Made by a program: the position numbers and the translations under genes | Assembly: GCA_003140215.1 (NCBI GenBank) | Contig: PLJL01000004.1 | Location: 2,246,861-2,310,860 of the forward strand | DNA length: 64,000 bases | Direction of reading: 5' to 3' | Source: Vulcanimicrobiota bacterium | Lineage (GTDB): Bacteria; Vulcanimicrobiota; Vulcanimicrobiia; Vulcanimicrobiales; Vulcanimicrobiaceae | Notes under the pieces: model-generated | Databases searched by the model: none | What the model saw: the letters and a program-made list of their open reading frames with translations, nothing else | Told to the model about the DNA's origin: nothing | In this document: positions 7,864-16,515 of the stretch, one piece after another | Numbering within the stretch: the first letter of the stretch is position 1 | Layout of the letters: each line of letters opens with the position of its first letter

Positions 7864-10047
7864 CTACGCGGAGATCCGGGTGCTCGCGCCCCAATTGCGG
7901 CCGGGCGATGCGGCCAGCAGCGCCGTGATCTCGCCGGCCGGTCTGGCTTTGCTAAAGAGGTATCCCTGCGCTTCGGAACATCCGTGCGCCCGCAGCCGGC
8001 GCAACTGCCCGCGCGTCTCCACGCCCTCCGCCACCGTCGCGATCCCCAACGCGTTGCCGATCCCGACCACGGCTCGTACGATCGCCTCGGATTCCGCACG
8101 TTGGAGCAGATCGCCGACGAACGACCGGTCGATCTTGATGCGGTCGAAGCGGAAGCTGCGCAGGTACCCCAGCGACGAATAGCCGGTGCCGAAATCGTCC
8201 AACGAGATGCCGACACCCAGCTCGCGCAGCTCGTTGAGCACCGCGAGCGTTCCGGCAGACTCTTGCAAGAGCACCGACTCCGTGATCTCCAGATCGAGCC
8301 GGTCGGCTGAGAGACCCGACGCGTCGAGCGCGTCGCAGACCGTTTGGACGAACCGGGGCGCCCGAAATTGAATCGGCGAGACGTTCACTGAGAGCCGGAT
8401 CGTCGCCGGCCACTGCGCCGCGTGGCGGCAGGCCCCGCGCAATACCCACTCCCCGAGCCGTACGATCATCCCCGTGTCTTCGGCGATTGAAATGAACTCG
8501 TCGGGATAGACCAGGCCGCGCTGCGGGTGCTGCCAGCGAACCAGCGCCTCGAGGCCCACGATCGCGCCCGACGTCACGTTGACGATCGGCTGATAGAAAA
8601 TCCTGAACGACTCGTCGGCAAGCGCGGCGCGCAATTGACCTTCGGTCTCCAGCCGCGTCTGGCGGTCCACGGCCATGCTCGGCTCGAACAGCCGGTACGC
8701 TCGCCGCCCCTCGGCTTTCGCGCGGTAGAGCGCGAAGTCGGCATTCTTGAGCAACTGGTCCGGCAAAATACCGTCCCGCGGCGACGTGGTGATACCCACG
8801 CTGGCACCGACGAGGAGCTGATGACCCATGAGCTCGTACGGCTCGCTGACGACGTCGACGATGGTCTGCCCGCGCTGCGCCGCTTCCTCGGGATTCTCCA
8901 ATCCGAGCAGCACGACGACGAACTCGTCGCCGCCGAGCCGCGCGACGGTATCGTCTTGGCGCACGCAGCGCAGCAGCCGCTCCGCCACGCCTTGAAGCAG
9001 TGCGTCCCCGATCGCATGTCCGAGCGTGTCGTTGACGGCCTTGAAGTTGTCGAGGTCGACCGACAGAACCGCGGCGGACCCGCCGGCCTCGACGAACAGG
9101 CGCGCTTCCTCGAGCCGCTCGCGCAGCAGTACCCTGTTCGGCAGGCCGGTCAGCGCGTCATGGCAAGCCATCGATGCGATCTTGCTTTCGGCCGCCTTCC
9201 GTTCCGAGATGTCGCGGACGACCGAGACGATGACGGTGTTGGCCAGGCCCGTGCCGTCGGCGAACGGCGCGACCAGGGTTGCCACCCAGTGCGCCTCGAC
9301 CCAAACGTAGCCGCCGTCCTTGTGCCGCAGCCGATAGGTATGCGTCACGGCACCGCCGCGCTGGACGAGTTGGCCGTAGTCGGCCGTGACGCGTTGCTTG
9401 TCGTCCGGGTGCAGGAACGTCGAGAAATCGAGCTCCATCATCTCCGCCGGCGTGTACCCGAGCATCCGTAGGCACGACGGCGAGACGTACGAACGGGTGC
9501 GGTCCGCCCGCGCGCAAACGATCATGTCGGCGGCGTAGTCAGCGAGCAGGCGGTAGCGCTCTTCGCTCTCGCGCAGCGCATCGTCGGCGATGCCACGAGC
9601 GACGTTGATGGCGGCCTCGACGGCCCGGCGCTCAGAGACGTCCTCGGTATGACACAGGTAGAACAGCGGCTCACCGGCCTCGTCCTCGATCACCGTGCGG
9701 TGTTGGCGCACCCAAATCGACGAACCGTCGCGCCGCCGGACGCGCAGCTCGGCGTCGGTCTCCTCGACCGCGCCCGATTTCAGCCGGCCGAACATCTCGG
9801 CCGCCGTCTCGAGATCGTCGGGATGGCACAGGTCCCCGAACATGACGGAGCCGAGCTGGTCGGTGGAATAGCCGGTGATCTCGCAAAACGCCGGGTTGGC
9901 GAGCACGTATCGCCCGTGCGACTCGGGGCGCGCGCTCACCAGCGAGATCCCGAACGGTGCACGCTCGAAGGCGACGTCGGCCGGCGCCGGCGTCGGCGAA
10001 GACGACGACGCGCCAAGGGTACGATGGGCCGAGGGCAGCGGCTGCAC
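7864..10047 (-). CDS. PAS-PAS-GGDEF-EAL c-di-GMP turnover protein
   Basis: A 727-residue cytoplasmic protein. Two PAS domains (about residues 25-150 and 160-290, each closing with a PAC-type DVSERR/DISERK block) precede a GGDEF domain (about 295-455) and an EAL domain (about 465-715). The cyclase motif is intact (GGDEF), with an RxxD inhibitory site (RQDD) five residues before it. The phosphodiesterase part has the EAL signature (GLEALVRWQHP), the ITESVL metal segment and the DDFGTGYSSL loop, so both activities look possible. No TM segment is present; the signal probably binds the PAS domains. The start is a GTG at 10047. It diverges from the selenoprotein candidate with an 83-bp gap. Confidence 0.95.
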   Translation of the reverse strand: MQPLPSAHRTLGASSSSPTPAPADVAFERAPFGISLVSARPESHGRYVLANPAFCEITGYSTDQLGSVMFGDLCHPDDLETAAEMFGRLKSGAVEETDAELRVRRRDGSSIWVRQHRTVIEDEAGEPLFYLCHTEDVSERRAVEAAINVARGIADDALRESEERYRLLADYAADMIVCARADRTRSYVSPSCLRMLGYTPAEMMELDFSTFLHPDDKQRVTADYGQLVQRGGAVTHTYRLRHKDGGYVWVEAHWVATLVAPFADGTGLANTVIVSVVRDISERKAAESKIASMACHDALTGLPNRVLLRERLEEARLFVEAGGSAAVLSVDLDNFKAVNDTLGHAIGDALLQGVAERLLRCVRQDDTVARLGGDEFVVVLLGLENPEEAAQRGQTIVDVVSEPYELMGHQLLVGASVGITTSPRDGILPDQLLKNADFALYRAKAEGRRAYRLFEPSMAVDRQTRLETEGQLRAALADESFRIFYQPIVNVTSGAIVGLEALVRWQHPQRGLVYPDEFISIAEDTGMIVRLGEWVLRGACRHAAQWPATIRLSVNVSPIQFRAPRFVQTVCDALDASGLSADRLDLEITESVLLQESAGTLAVLNELRELGVGISLDDFGTGYSSLGYLRSFRFDRIKIDRSFVGDLLQRAESEAIVRAVVGIGNALGIATVAEGVETRGQLRRLRAHGCSEAQGYLFSKARPAGEITALLAASPGRNWGASTRISA

Positions 10048-10130
10048 CGATTGAGGCTAGCGGCCCGCGGTAACGCGCGGGTAACGCCGGCGACCAGGGA
10101 CCGGCCGCCGCCGCCGGAAGAGCAGCTTCG

Positions 10131-10664
10131 ATGACGACCCCTTCCCTGCACCCCGGCGACCCGGCGCCGCGCGCCGTCTTGGAGCTGCGGATCCCCCTGC
10201 CGGCGCTCGTGGTGTGGCTGCGCCACGTCGGTTGACGCTTCTTCGGTGAGCCGCTCGCGCAGTTGCGCGAGCTCGACGAGGACTTCGCGCGCGCGGGCAT
10301 CAGCGTTCGGTTCGTCACGATCGGCTCGCAAGCCAAAGCCGACGATTTCTGCGCGCGCCACAACGCCGCCGCAATCTGCATCGGTGACGCCGACAAACAC
10401 ACCTATAAAGCGATGGGCTTGAGCGATTTCGATCTCACCAAGCTGATGTCGACGCCCGCGCTGCTCGAGCGGCGCAACGAAAACCAGGCCGCGGGCTTCC
10501 GCCAGGACTGGGGTGCGACGCTTATCTGGGACGCGGCGCAGAATCCGGGCGCCGCAGTGCTCGACGCCGGTGGGATCGTACGCTGGGTGCACCGCGGCGT
10601 GCATCCCGGCGACTTGCCGCCGATGCGCGAGCTGCTGGCGCAGGCCCAAGCGGTCCTCCGGTAA
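10131..10664 (+). CDS. Peroxiredoxin-like (AhpC/TSA type) protein with in-frame UGA, probable selenoprotein
   Basis: Read through the TGA at 10233-10235, this is one 177-residue frame from ATG 10131 (GGAAG about 10 nt upstream). The N-terminus SLHPGDPAPRAVLEL and the strand ALVVWLRHVG are those of thioredoxin-fold AhpC/TSA proteins, where the next residues are normally G-C-x-F-C. Here the codon for the first (peroxidatic) Cys is UGA, giving G-U-R-F-F: Sec at residue 35, with the second Cys replaced by Phe. Downstream the same frame continues as normal family sequence (LAQLRELDEDF, VRFVTIGS, FCARH, GVHPGDLPPMRELL). A hairpin with bacterial SECIS geometry follows the UGA. A plain nonsense mutation or sequencing error is the alternative. 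Confidence 0.8.
10233..10271 (+). promoter_or_regulatory. UGA Sec codon and predicted bacterial SECIS hairpin
   Basis: The UGA (10233-10235) is followed by a perfect 7-bp stem, CTCGCGC at 10254-10260 pairing with GCGCGAG at 10265-10271, capped by the loop AGUU at 10261-10264. The loop begins 25 nt after the UGA and has a G at its second position. Known bacterial SECIS elements require a hairpin whose apical loop is about 16-37 nt from UGA and carries a G among its first bases. An outer GAG/CTC pairing could extend it past a bulge. The geometry is seen directly; SelB binding is inferred. Confidence 0.7.
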
Positions 10665-10674
10665 GCGACCGCCC

Positions 10675-11658
10675 GTGACCTGGCGGGTGCTGACGACCGC
10701 GCGCGGCTTCGAAGCCACGCCCGAGGCAGCCGCACTGCTGAAGCGCGCCGGATGCGAGGTCGTCGCGACGCCCTATAGCGGGAGCCGTTTCGACTACGAG
10801 CTCGGCGGCGACGCGCTCGTCGCGCTGCTCGACGGCATCGACGCGCACATCGCGGGTTCGGCCCACCTCACCCGAGACGTGATCGAGCGCGCGCCCGCGC
10901 TCAAGCTCATCTCACGCCGCGGTGTCGGTTACGAGCGCATCGACCTGCAGGCAGCGCGCGAGCACGACGTGGTGGTCACGATCACGACCGGGGCCAACCA
11001 GCACGCCGTCGCCGATCACGTCTTCGGGCTGTTGCTGGCGGTCGCGCGGCGCACGCTCGAGGCCCATCGTAGCGTGACCGAGGGGCGCTGGGAGTCGTTC
11101 ATCGGACCGGAGCTGCGGGGAAAGACGCTGGGCATCATCGGCTTGGGCCGAGTGGGAAAAGGCGTCGCCCGGCGCGCGCTGGGCTTCTCGATGCGCGTCG
11201 TCGCAGCCGATCCGGTTGTCGACGATGCATTCTCGCGAGCGCACGACGTCACGTATCTGCCGCTCGACGAGCTGCTGGCGACGGCCGACGTCGTCTCCAT
11301 CAACGCCTCGCTCAACGAGACCACGCGCGGCCTGATCGACCGCCGGGCGTTGCGCCGCCTCAAGGCCGGCGCGATCTTGATCAACACCGCTCGCGGCGGG
11401 ATCGTTGACGAAGCCGCCTTGGCCGAGGCGCTGCGCAGCGGACAGCTCGGCGGCGCCGGGATCGACGTCTTCGAGCGTGAGCCGCCCGCCGGCTCGGCGC
11501 TTATCGGCCTGCCTAACGTCGTGCTCACGCCGCACGTCGCGGCGTACACGCACGAAGCGATGGCGGCAGCGAACCTGCTCGCGGCACGCATCGTCGTCGA
11601 CCTTATGCACGGACGTCTGCCCGACCTCGACTGCATCGTCGCCGGGCCGAAACGCTAG
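10675..11658 (+). CDS. D-2-hydroxyacid dehydrogenase (phosphoglycerate dehydrogenase-like)
   Basis: An NAD(P)-dependent D-2-hydroxyacid dehydrogenase, 327 residues from GTG 10675, ten bases after the peroxiredoxin-like gene, so probably in one transcript. The nucleotide-binding motif is GIIGLGRVGKG. Catalytic-region landmarks are SRRGVGYERID, NTARGGIVDE (Arg), DVFEREPP (Glu) and LTPHVAAYT (His). There is no ACT or other regulatory C-terminal domain, unlike full-length SerA, and the substrate-domain sequence does not settle the substrate. Phosphoglycerate dehydrogenase, hydroxypyruvate/glyoxylate reductase and phosphonate/lactate-type dehydrogenases are all possible. It shares its stop region (CTAG) with the convergent TIR gene. 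Confidence 0.88.
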   Translation: MTWRVLTTARGFEATPEAAALLKRAGCEVVATPYSGSRFDYELGGDALVALLDGIDAHIAGSAHLTRDVIERAPALKLISRRGVGYERIDLQAAREHDVVVTITTGANQHAVADHVFGLLLAVARRTLEAHRSVTEGRWESFIGPELRGKTLGIIGLGRVGKGVARRALGFSMRVVAADPVVDDAFSRAHDVTYLPLDELLATADVVSINASLNETTRGLIDRRALRRLKAGAILINTARGGIVDEAALAEALRSGQLGGAGIDVFEREPPAGSALIGLPNVVLTPHVAAYTHEAMAAANLLAARIVVDLMHGRLPDLDCIVAGPKR

Positions 11659-13007
11659 GGAATCGCCACGGGACCGGTGTCGCCCGGGCTGAAACGCACG
11701 TTTTGGACCCACGAGAAAAAGTAGCCCTTACACGTTCGGACCCGTGCGGAATACGTAACCGTCGCGCCGGACCCGACGCGCTCGCGTCCGAGGTGCACCG
11801 CCGCCGGGTAGTTCGCCCGTTCGCCTGCGCTGTGCTCTTGGATGGCGAGATTGAAGTATGCCGGCACCGAATAGTCGTTGTAGACTCGTATGAATTGCGC
11901 CCCCGACGTGCAGTTACCGCCCTTCGTATACAACCCGGCCGCGTTGAACTGCGAATTCCACTCCGGCGGAGCGTTGCCCATGCGCGCGGGCACCTCCCCG
12001 GCCGCGGCGAACCGTGGCGTTGCCGGCGGGCCGACCGGGAGCCGTCGCGTCGCGACGACCGGCGGCTGCGGGCGATGGAGCAGCGCGAACGCACCGCCGG
12101 CGACCACCAGGGCGGCGAGGACGCACACCGCGACGAATGCTGGGCGCCCCGGTACCAGCAGTGAGGGTGCGGCCGCGCGTTCGACCACGAATGACGGCCC
12201 CAGTCCTGCGACCAAGTTCCCCGCCGCATCCCAGGTGGCCACGCGCAACCGCATCGCCTGCCCCGCTTGGGCGTCGCCCGGCACGGTGACCTCGCCCGAG
12301 ACTTCATCGCCGGCACGTTGCCGATTCCGAACGACCGCCGGGCGCGCGTTCCCGCGTAAATCGACGAAGTCGACCTGTTCCATCGCGGAACCGCCCCGCG
12401 GCACGCTGTAACTAAACGCCATCGTCGCGTTCGCGGTAACCGGCATGGCTGCGATCGCGCTGACGGTCAAACCGCGGTTGGGATCGGCCGGCGGCTCGTG
12501 CGCCGGTCGCGTCACGGCGGGGGCCGGCTCGGGTGCGGCTTCGATGACCGCGCGCTCGGATGCGGCGACCTCCGGAGCGGCGGCTGCGGGCGCATGGCCC
12601 GGAGCCGCATCGAGAACGCGGCGCACCAGGTCGACGAGCTCGTCGAGCCGCTTCTCCATCGGGGGACTCATCGCGTCGAGCCAGTGCACGCGCTGAATGT
12701 AATATTCGAGATCACCTTCGGGCAGCACGAGCTCGATGCGGAACGGAATGATGTTCTTGCCACGCTTGTATGCGAGCTCGAGCTCGCTCAGGACCGCCTC
12801 GGAGGCGTTTGCGTGTGCCGAAAAGATCAGGACGACGACACGTCCGTGCGCGATTGCGTCAACAAGTTGCCGACCGTAGGGGATCCCGGGAATCGGATCG
12901 CGCGGCGCGATCCAGCACCGAATACCGTGCGCTTCGAGCTGCGCGCACGCGGCGTTCGCTACGATTCGGTCCTGCGCCGAATGGCAGATGAAAACGTCAT
13001 GCGCCAC
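11655..13007 (-). CDS. TIR-domain membrane protein with extracytoplasmic C-terminal domain
   Basis: A 450-residue protein. Residues 1-135 form a bacterial TIR domain: VFICHSAQDR, GIRCWIAPRDPIPG and VLSELELAYKRG, the last containing a Glu (about residue 75-77) where NAD-cleaving TIR domains have the catalytic Glu. An Ala/Pro linker leads to a beta-rich segment (180-275), then one TM helix (about 289-310). Beyond it is a roughly 110-residue C-terminal domain with two cysteines (GNCTSG, RTCKGYF) that could form a disulfide outside the cytoplasm. This places a TIR effector inside and a possible sensor outside. No partner nuclease, STING or SMODS gene is adjacent. Confidence 0.85.
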   Translation of the reverse strand: MAHDVFICHSAQDRIVANAACAQLEAHGIRCWIAPRDPIPGIPYGRQLVDAIAHGRVVVLIFSAHANASEAVLSELELAYKRGKNIIPFRIELVLPEGDLEYYIQRVHWLDAMSPPMEKRLDELVDLVRRVLDAAPGHAPAAAAPEVAASERAVIEAAPEPAPAVTRPAHEPPADPNRGLTVSAIAAMPVTANATMAFSYSVPRGGSAMEQVDFVDLRGNARPAVVRNRQRAGDEVSGEVTVPGDAQAGQAMRLRVATWDAAGNLVAGLGPSFVVERAAAPSLLVPGRPAFVAVCVLAALVVAGGAFALLHRPQPPVVATRRLPVGPPATPRFAAAGEVPARMGNAPPEWNSQFNAAGLYTKGGNCTSGAQFIRVYNDYSVPAYFNLAIQEHSAGERANYPAAVHLGRERVGSGATVTYSARVRTCKGYFFSWVQNVRFSPGDTGPVAIP

Positions 13008-13049
13008 CAGCCCCGCGTTCTTTGACGGGCGCGCGCCGTCCTCCGCGGC

Positions 13050-14483
13050 TTAGAACAGGTTCCAGAGGTACTGGTTGTACACTTCGTGGTGGTACTGGAC
13101 TTCTTGCGCTTTCACGAACGTCCCCAGTTGGCGCGGGCAGCGATCGGCGCTGGCCTGCTTGAGGTCGGCGTAGCGCTCTTTCACGTCGGCCGTCAGGAGT
13201 TTGGTCGTCCACTCTGAGCCGCGGAAGTTCGCCAGCGCGTCGTAGATGTTGTCGGGCAGATAGCGGTCGGCTTGACGCAGGTTGTCGATCGTGCTGATGC
13301 TGCCTTCGAGTCCGGTCTTGAACACCGCGAGCATCACCATGTAGGGGTTCGCGTCGGGCGCGACGGAGCGCACCTCGACGCGTGAGCTGCGCTCGTTGCC
13401 GATCGGGAAGCGCACCATCGAGCCGCGGTCGACCGCCGAGGCCTTGATCTGATTCGGCGCTTCGAAATGCGGATCGAGCCGGCGGTAGGCGTTGACGCTC
13501 GAGTTCAGCAGCAGGCAGATGTCGTTGCCGTGCGTGAGGATACGGTCCGAAAAGTCCATCGCAAACCGGCTGAGGTTCTCCGCGGCACCCTTCTCCCAGA
13601 ACAGGTTCTTGCCGTTCTTGTCGCTGACCGAGACGTTGGTGTGCATCCCGTTGCCGTTGACGCCGACGACGGGCTTGGGCAGGAAGCTCGCCGTCATTCC
13701 GAGCTTCGTCGCGACTTGGCGGCAGATCAGCTTGTAGAGTTGGATCGTGTCGGCGGCGGCCGTCACCTCGCCGTAGCTGTAGTTGATCTCGAACTGCGAA
13801 GGCGCTACCTCGGGGTGGTCCTTCTCGTTCTCGAACCCCATCGCGCGCTGCACTTCGGCGACCGTGTCGATGAACTGGCGCAGCGGGTCGCCGGGCAGCG
13901 AGTGATAGTAGCCGCCGGTGTTGACGTACTCGAACGCTCCGGTCTCGTGATACCGCTGCTCTGCGTCGAGGCCTTGGAACACGAACCCTTCGATCTCGTT
14001 GGCGGCGTTGAGCGTGTAGCCGTGCTTCTCGTACTGCTCGGCGGAGAGGCGCTTGAGCACGCCGCGAACGTCGGCGGAGAACGGCGACCCGTCGCGGTCG
14101 AGCACCTCGCCGAACACGAGCGCCTTGCCCGCGCCGAAGATGTCCGCCGGCCCCCAGTAGAATGCTCCCCAGTCCAACGCGAGCCGGAGATCGCTCTCGC
14201 GCTGCGGGGTGAAGCCGCGGATCGAGGACCCGTCGAACGTGAGATTGTCGGCTGACTTCAGCAGAAACTTCTTGTCGTAGTCGAGCATGTGCAGCCGGCC
14301 CTCGAGGTCGCTGAACAGCACCGTGACCGCCTTGATGCGGCGCTCGTCGGTCAGATACTTGAGCCGGCTTTCCTGAATCTTGTGGGGCGCGACCCGATCT
14401 CTGCGCTGTTGTTTGGCTTCGAGGTTGAGGTCTTCGAGCTCGCCGTACGGGAGCATGAGAAAGTCGCGCAATTCAGTAGGCAT
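13050..14483 (-). CDS. glnA: Glutamine synthetase
   Basis: ATP-dependent glutamate-ammonia ligase, 477 residues, typical of type I enzymes. The signature NLTFDGSSIRGF is present at about residue 80, with NEIEGFVF, the ATP/glutamate block KPVVGVNGNGMHTN and ERSSRVEVRS. The position of the adenylylation loop of the GSI-beta type (NLY-x-LP) reads ADRYLPDNIYDAL, so regulation by adenylylation is not obvious. The first 45 residues (MPTELRDFLMLPYG...) form a short basic extension. The gene diverges from the transketolase genes across about 140 bp that must hold both promoters; I could not identify convincing -35/-10 elements there. Confidence 0.93.
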   Translation of the reverse strand: MPTELRDFLMLPYGELEDLNLEAKQQRRDRVAPHKIQESRLKYLTDERRIKAVTVLFSDLEGRLHMLDYDKKFLLKSADNLTFDGSSIRGFTPQRESDLRLALDWGAFYWGPADIFGAGKALVFGEVLDRDGSPFSADVRGVLKRLSAEQYEKHGYTLNAANEIEGFVFQGLDAEQRYHETGAFEYVNTGGYYHSLPGDPLRQFIDTVAEVQRAMGFENEKDHPEVAPSQFEINYSYGEVTAAADTIQLYKLICRQVATKLGMTASFLPKPVVGVNGNGMHTNVSVSDKNGKNLFWEKGAAENLSRFAMDFSDRILTHGNDICLLLNSSVNAYRRLDPHFEAPNQIKASAVDRGSMVRFPIGNERSSRVEVRSVAPDANPYMVMLAVFKTGLEGSISTIDNLRQADRYLPDNIYDALANFRGSEWTTKLLTADVKERYADLKQASADRCPRQLGTFVKAQEVQYHHEVYNQYLWNLF

Positions 14484-14621
14484 CGCTCTGAGGTCTATGC
14501 CTTCGGGGCGCCGACTCCTCGGGCATAAGGAGCACGATCGGCCCCGCGGCTATCCATCTGTCGAATCCGCGGTGCCGGCGTGCGGCCCGGCAGGACGGCC
14601 CGGCGGGACTCGGGCGGCGGG

Positions 14622-15500
14622 ATGGGGATAAGCGCCCGTATGGGACTTCTCGCTCCGGAGCGCCTCACCGCGCTCGAAGAGCACGCCAACGACGTCCGGC
14701 AGGGCATCATCCGTTCGCTCCTGGCGGCCGGTTCGGGGCACTCCGGCGGGTCGCTCGACATGGCCGACATCTTCGCCGCGCTCTACTTTCACGTGCTGCG
14801 GCACGATCCGCAGCGGCCCGACTGGCCCGAGCGCGACCGCCTGCTGTTGTCGTGCGGGCACATCGCGCCGGTCCGCTACAGCGCGATGGCGTACGCGGGC
14901 TACTTCCCGGTCGAGGAGCTGCTGACGCTGCGCCACTTTCGCACGCGGCTGCAGGGCCATCCGGAACGCGTGAGCTTGCCGGGGCTCGAGACGACGTCCG
15001 GCCCGCTGGGCGAAGGGCTCGCCCAGGGCGCCGGGATGGCGCTGGCAGGCAAGCTGGACGGCGCCGGCTGGCGCGTCTACGTCGTAACCTCCGACGGCGA
15101 GCATCAGTGCGGGCTCCACTGGGAAGCCATGATGACGGCCGCCAAGTTCCAGCTCGACAACCTGACCTGCATCGTCGATCGCAACGTGATCCAGATCGAC
15201 GGCAGCACCGAAGACGTGATGCCGCTCGAGCCGCTCACCGACAAATACCGCGCCTTCAACTGGGAGGTCTTCGAATGCGACGGCCACGACATCGGTGCAT
15301 TCGTCGCCACCGTCGAAAAGGCCAAACAGGTCAAAGGCAAGCCCCAAGTGATCATCGCCCACACCGTGATGGGCAAGGGCGTGTCGTTCATGGAGGGCGA
15401 CTATCTCTGGCACGGCAAGCCGCCCAAGCAAGACGAAGCCGACCAGGCGTTGCGCGAGCTCGGCGCCGCGCGCGAGCTGATCGGAGCGCAGCGTGGCTAG
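14622..15500 (+). CDS. Transketolase, N-terminal (ThDP pyrophosphate-binding) subunit
   Basis: The first half of a split transketolase, 292 residues from ATG 14622; ATG 14640 (MGLLAPERL) is an equally plausible start. Family landmarks are SGHSGGSLDMADI near the start, SCGHIAPVRYSAM, TTSGPLGEGLAQG, the ThDP/Mg motif TSDGEHQCGLHWE, and AHTVMGKGVSFME. It transfers two-carbon ketol units in the non-oxidative pentose phosphate pathway together with the next gene, which overlaps its end by 8 bp and encodes the pyrimidine-binding and C-terminal half. Split transketolases are common outside the proteobacterial model species. Confidence 0.92.
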   Translation: MGISARMGLLAPERLTALEEHANDVRQGIIRSLLAAGSGHSGGSLDMADIFAALYFHVLRHDPQRPDWPERDRLLLSCGHIAPVRYSAMAYAGYFPVEELLTLRHFRTRLQGHPERVSLPGLETTSGPLGEGLAQGAGMALAGKLDGAGWRVYVVTSDGEHQCGLHWEAMMTAAKFQLDNLTCIVDRNVIQIDGSTEDVMPLEPLTDKYRAFNWEVFECDGHDIGAFVATVEKAKQVKGKPQVIIAHTVMGKGVSFMEGDYLWHGKPPKQDEADQALRELGAARELIGAQRG

Positions 15501-16515
15501 CGCCGGGGTGACGAGCGCGGCCGGGGCCGCGATGCACCTGGTCGACTACACCGACCCCGCGGCGATCAAGCAGGTCCCGACGCGCAACGGTTTCGGCGAA
15601 GGCCTCGTCGAGGCCGGGCGGCGCGACGAGCGCATCATCGCGATCTGCGCCGACCTTTCGGAGTCGACCCGCATGGAAGCGTTCAAGAAGACGTTTCCGC
15701 AGCGCTACATCGAGATCGGCGTGGCCGAGCAGATGCTCGTCGCGATGGCGGCGGGGCTAGCCGCGGCGGGCAAGATCCCGTTCATCGCCAGCTATGCGAT
15801 GTTCAACCCGGGACGGTCCTGGGAGCAAGTCCGCACGACGATGGCGCTCAACGAGTCTGACGTCAAGATCGCCGGTGCGCACGCCGGGGTCTCGGTCGGA
15901 CCCGACGGCGCGACCCACCAGGCGATCGAGGACATCGCGATCATGCGCGTGATCCCGAAGATGACGGTGGTGGTGCCGTGTGATTCGGCGCAGACCAAGC
16001 AGGCCACGCTGGCCGTCGCCGGCCGCTTCGGGCCGACGTACCTGCGTTTCGCGCGCGCCGAGTCGGCCGTCGTCACCACCGACCAGACGCCGTTCGAGAT
16101 CGGGACGGCGCAGACGTTTCGTGACGGCGACGACGTCGCGGTCGTGGCCTGCGGCATCCTCGTGTACAACGCGCTCGTCGCCGCCGAGCTGGCGCGCAAA
16201 GACGGCATCGAGTGCCGCGTCGTCAACAACCACACGATCAAGCCGATGGACGAGGCGGCGATTCTCGCCGCGGCCCGCGACTGCGGCACGATCGTGAGCG
16301 TCGAGGAGCACCAGGTCCACGGCGGGATGGGGTCGCGCGTCGCCGAGATCGTGGCCGCGCACGACCCCGTGCCGATGGAGTTCATCGGCGTCCACGACCG
16401 CTTCGGACAGTCGGGCAGTCCGCCGGAGCTGACCGAGGAATACGGGATGGGCGTGACCGCGATCCTGGCCGCCATCAAGCGCGCGCACGGCCGCAAGCGC
16501 GCGGCCCGCGGATGA
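15493..16515 (+). CDS. Transketolase, C-terminal (pyrimidine-binding) subunit
   Basis: The second half of the split transketolase, 340 residues from GTG 15493 inside the end of the first gene. It contains the pyrimidine-binding domain (TRNGFGEGLVEAG, then YIEIGVAEQMLVAMAAG with the Glu that activates ThDP, and ATHQAIEDIAIMR) and the transketolase C-terminal domain (VACGILVYNALVAAELA, NNHTIKPMDE, EEHQVHGGMG). The subunit alone cannot bind the pyrophosphate, so it must pair with the upstream product. Its stop overlaps the next ATG as ATGA, so three genes form a coupled unit. Confidence 0.92.
   Translation: MASAGVTSAAGAAMHLVDYTDPAAIKQVPTRNGFGEGLVEAGRRDERIIAICADLSESTRMEAFKKTFPQRYIEIGVAEQMLVAMAAGLAAAGKIPFIASYAMFNPGRSWEQVRTTMALNESDVKIAGAHAGVSVGPDGATHQAIEDIAIMRVIPKMTVVVPCDSAQTKQATLAVAGRFGPTYLRFARAESAVVTTDQTPFEIGTAQTFRDGDDVAVVACGILVYNALVAAELARKDGIECRVVNNHTIKPMDEAAILAAARDCGTIVSVEEHQVHGGMGSRVAEIVAAHDPVPMEFIGVHDRFGQSGSPPELTEEYGMGVTAILAAIKRAHGRKRAARG

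Noticed and set aside
8527..9471. Long plus-strand open frame opposite the GGDEF-EAL gene
   Set aside because: It is the antisense shadow of a well-supported gene in GC-rich DNA; the peptide is Arg/His/Asp-rich without any family pattern.
10131..10235. Reading the peroxiredoxin-like gene as a simple pseudogene with a nonsense codon
   Set aside because: The stop coincides exactly with the active-site Cys codon and is followed by a SECIS-like hairpin; the rest of the frame is intact, so Sec insertion is the better explanation, though not proven.
13467..14255. Plus-strand open frame opposite glutamine synthetase
   Set aside because: Lies wholly within glnA on the other strand and has the composition of an antisense frame.
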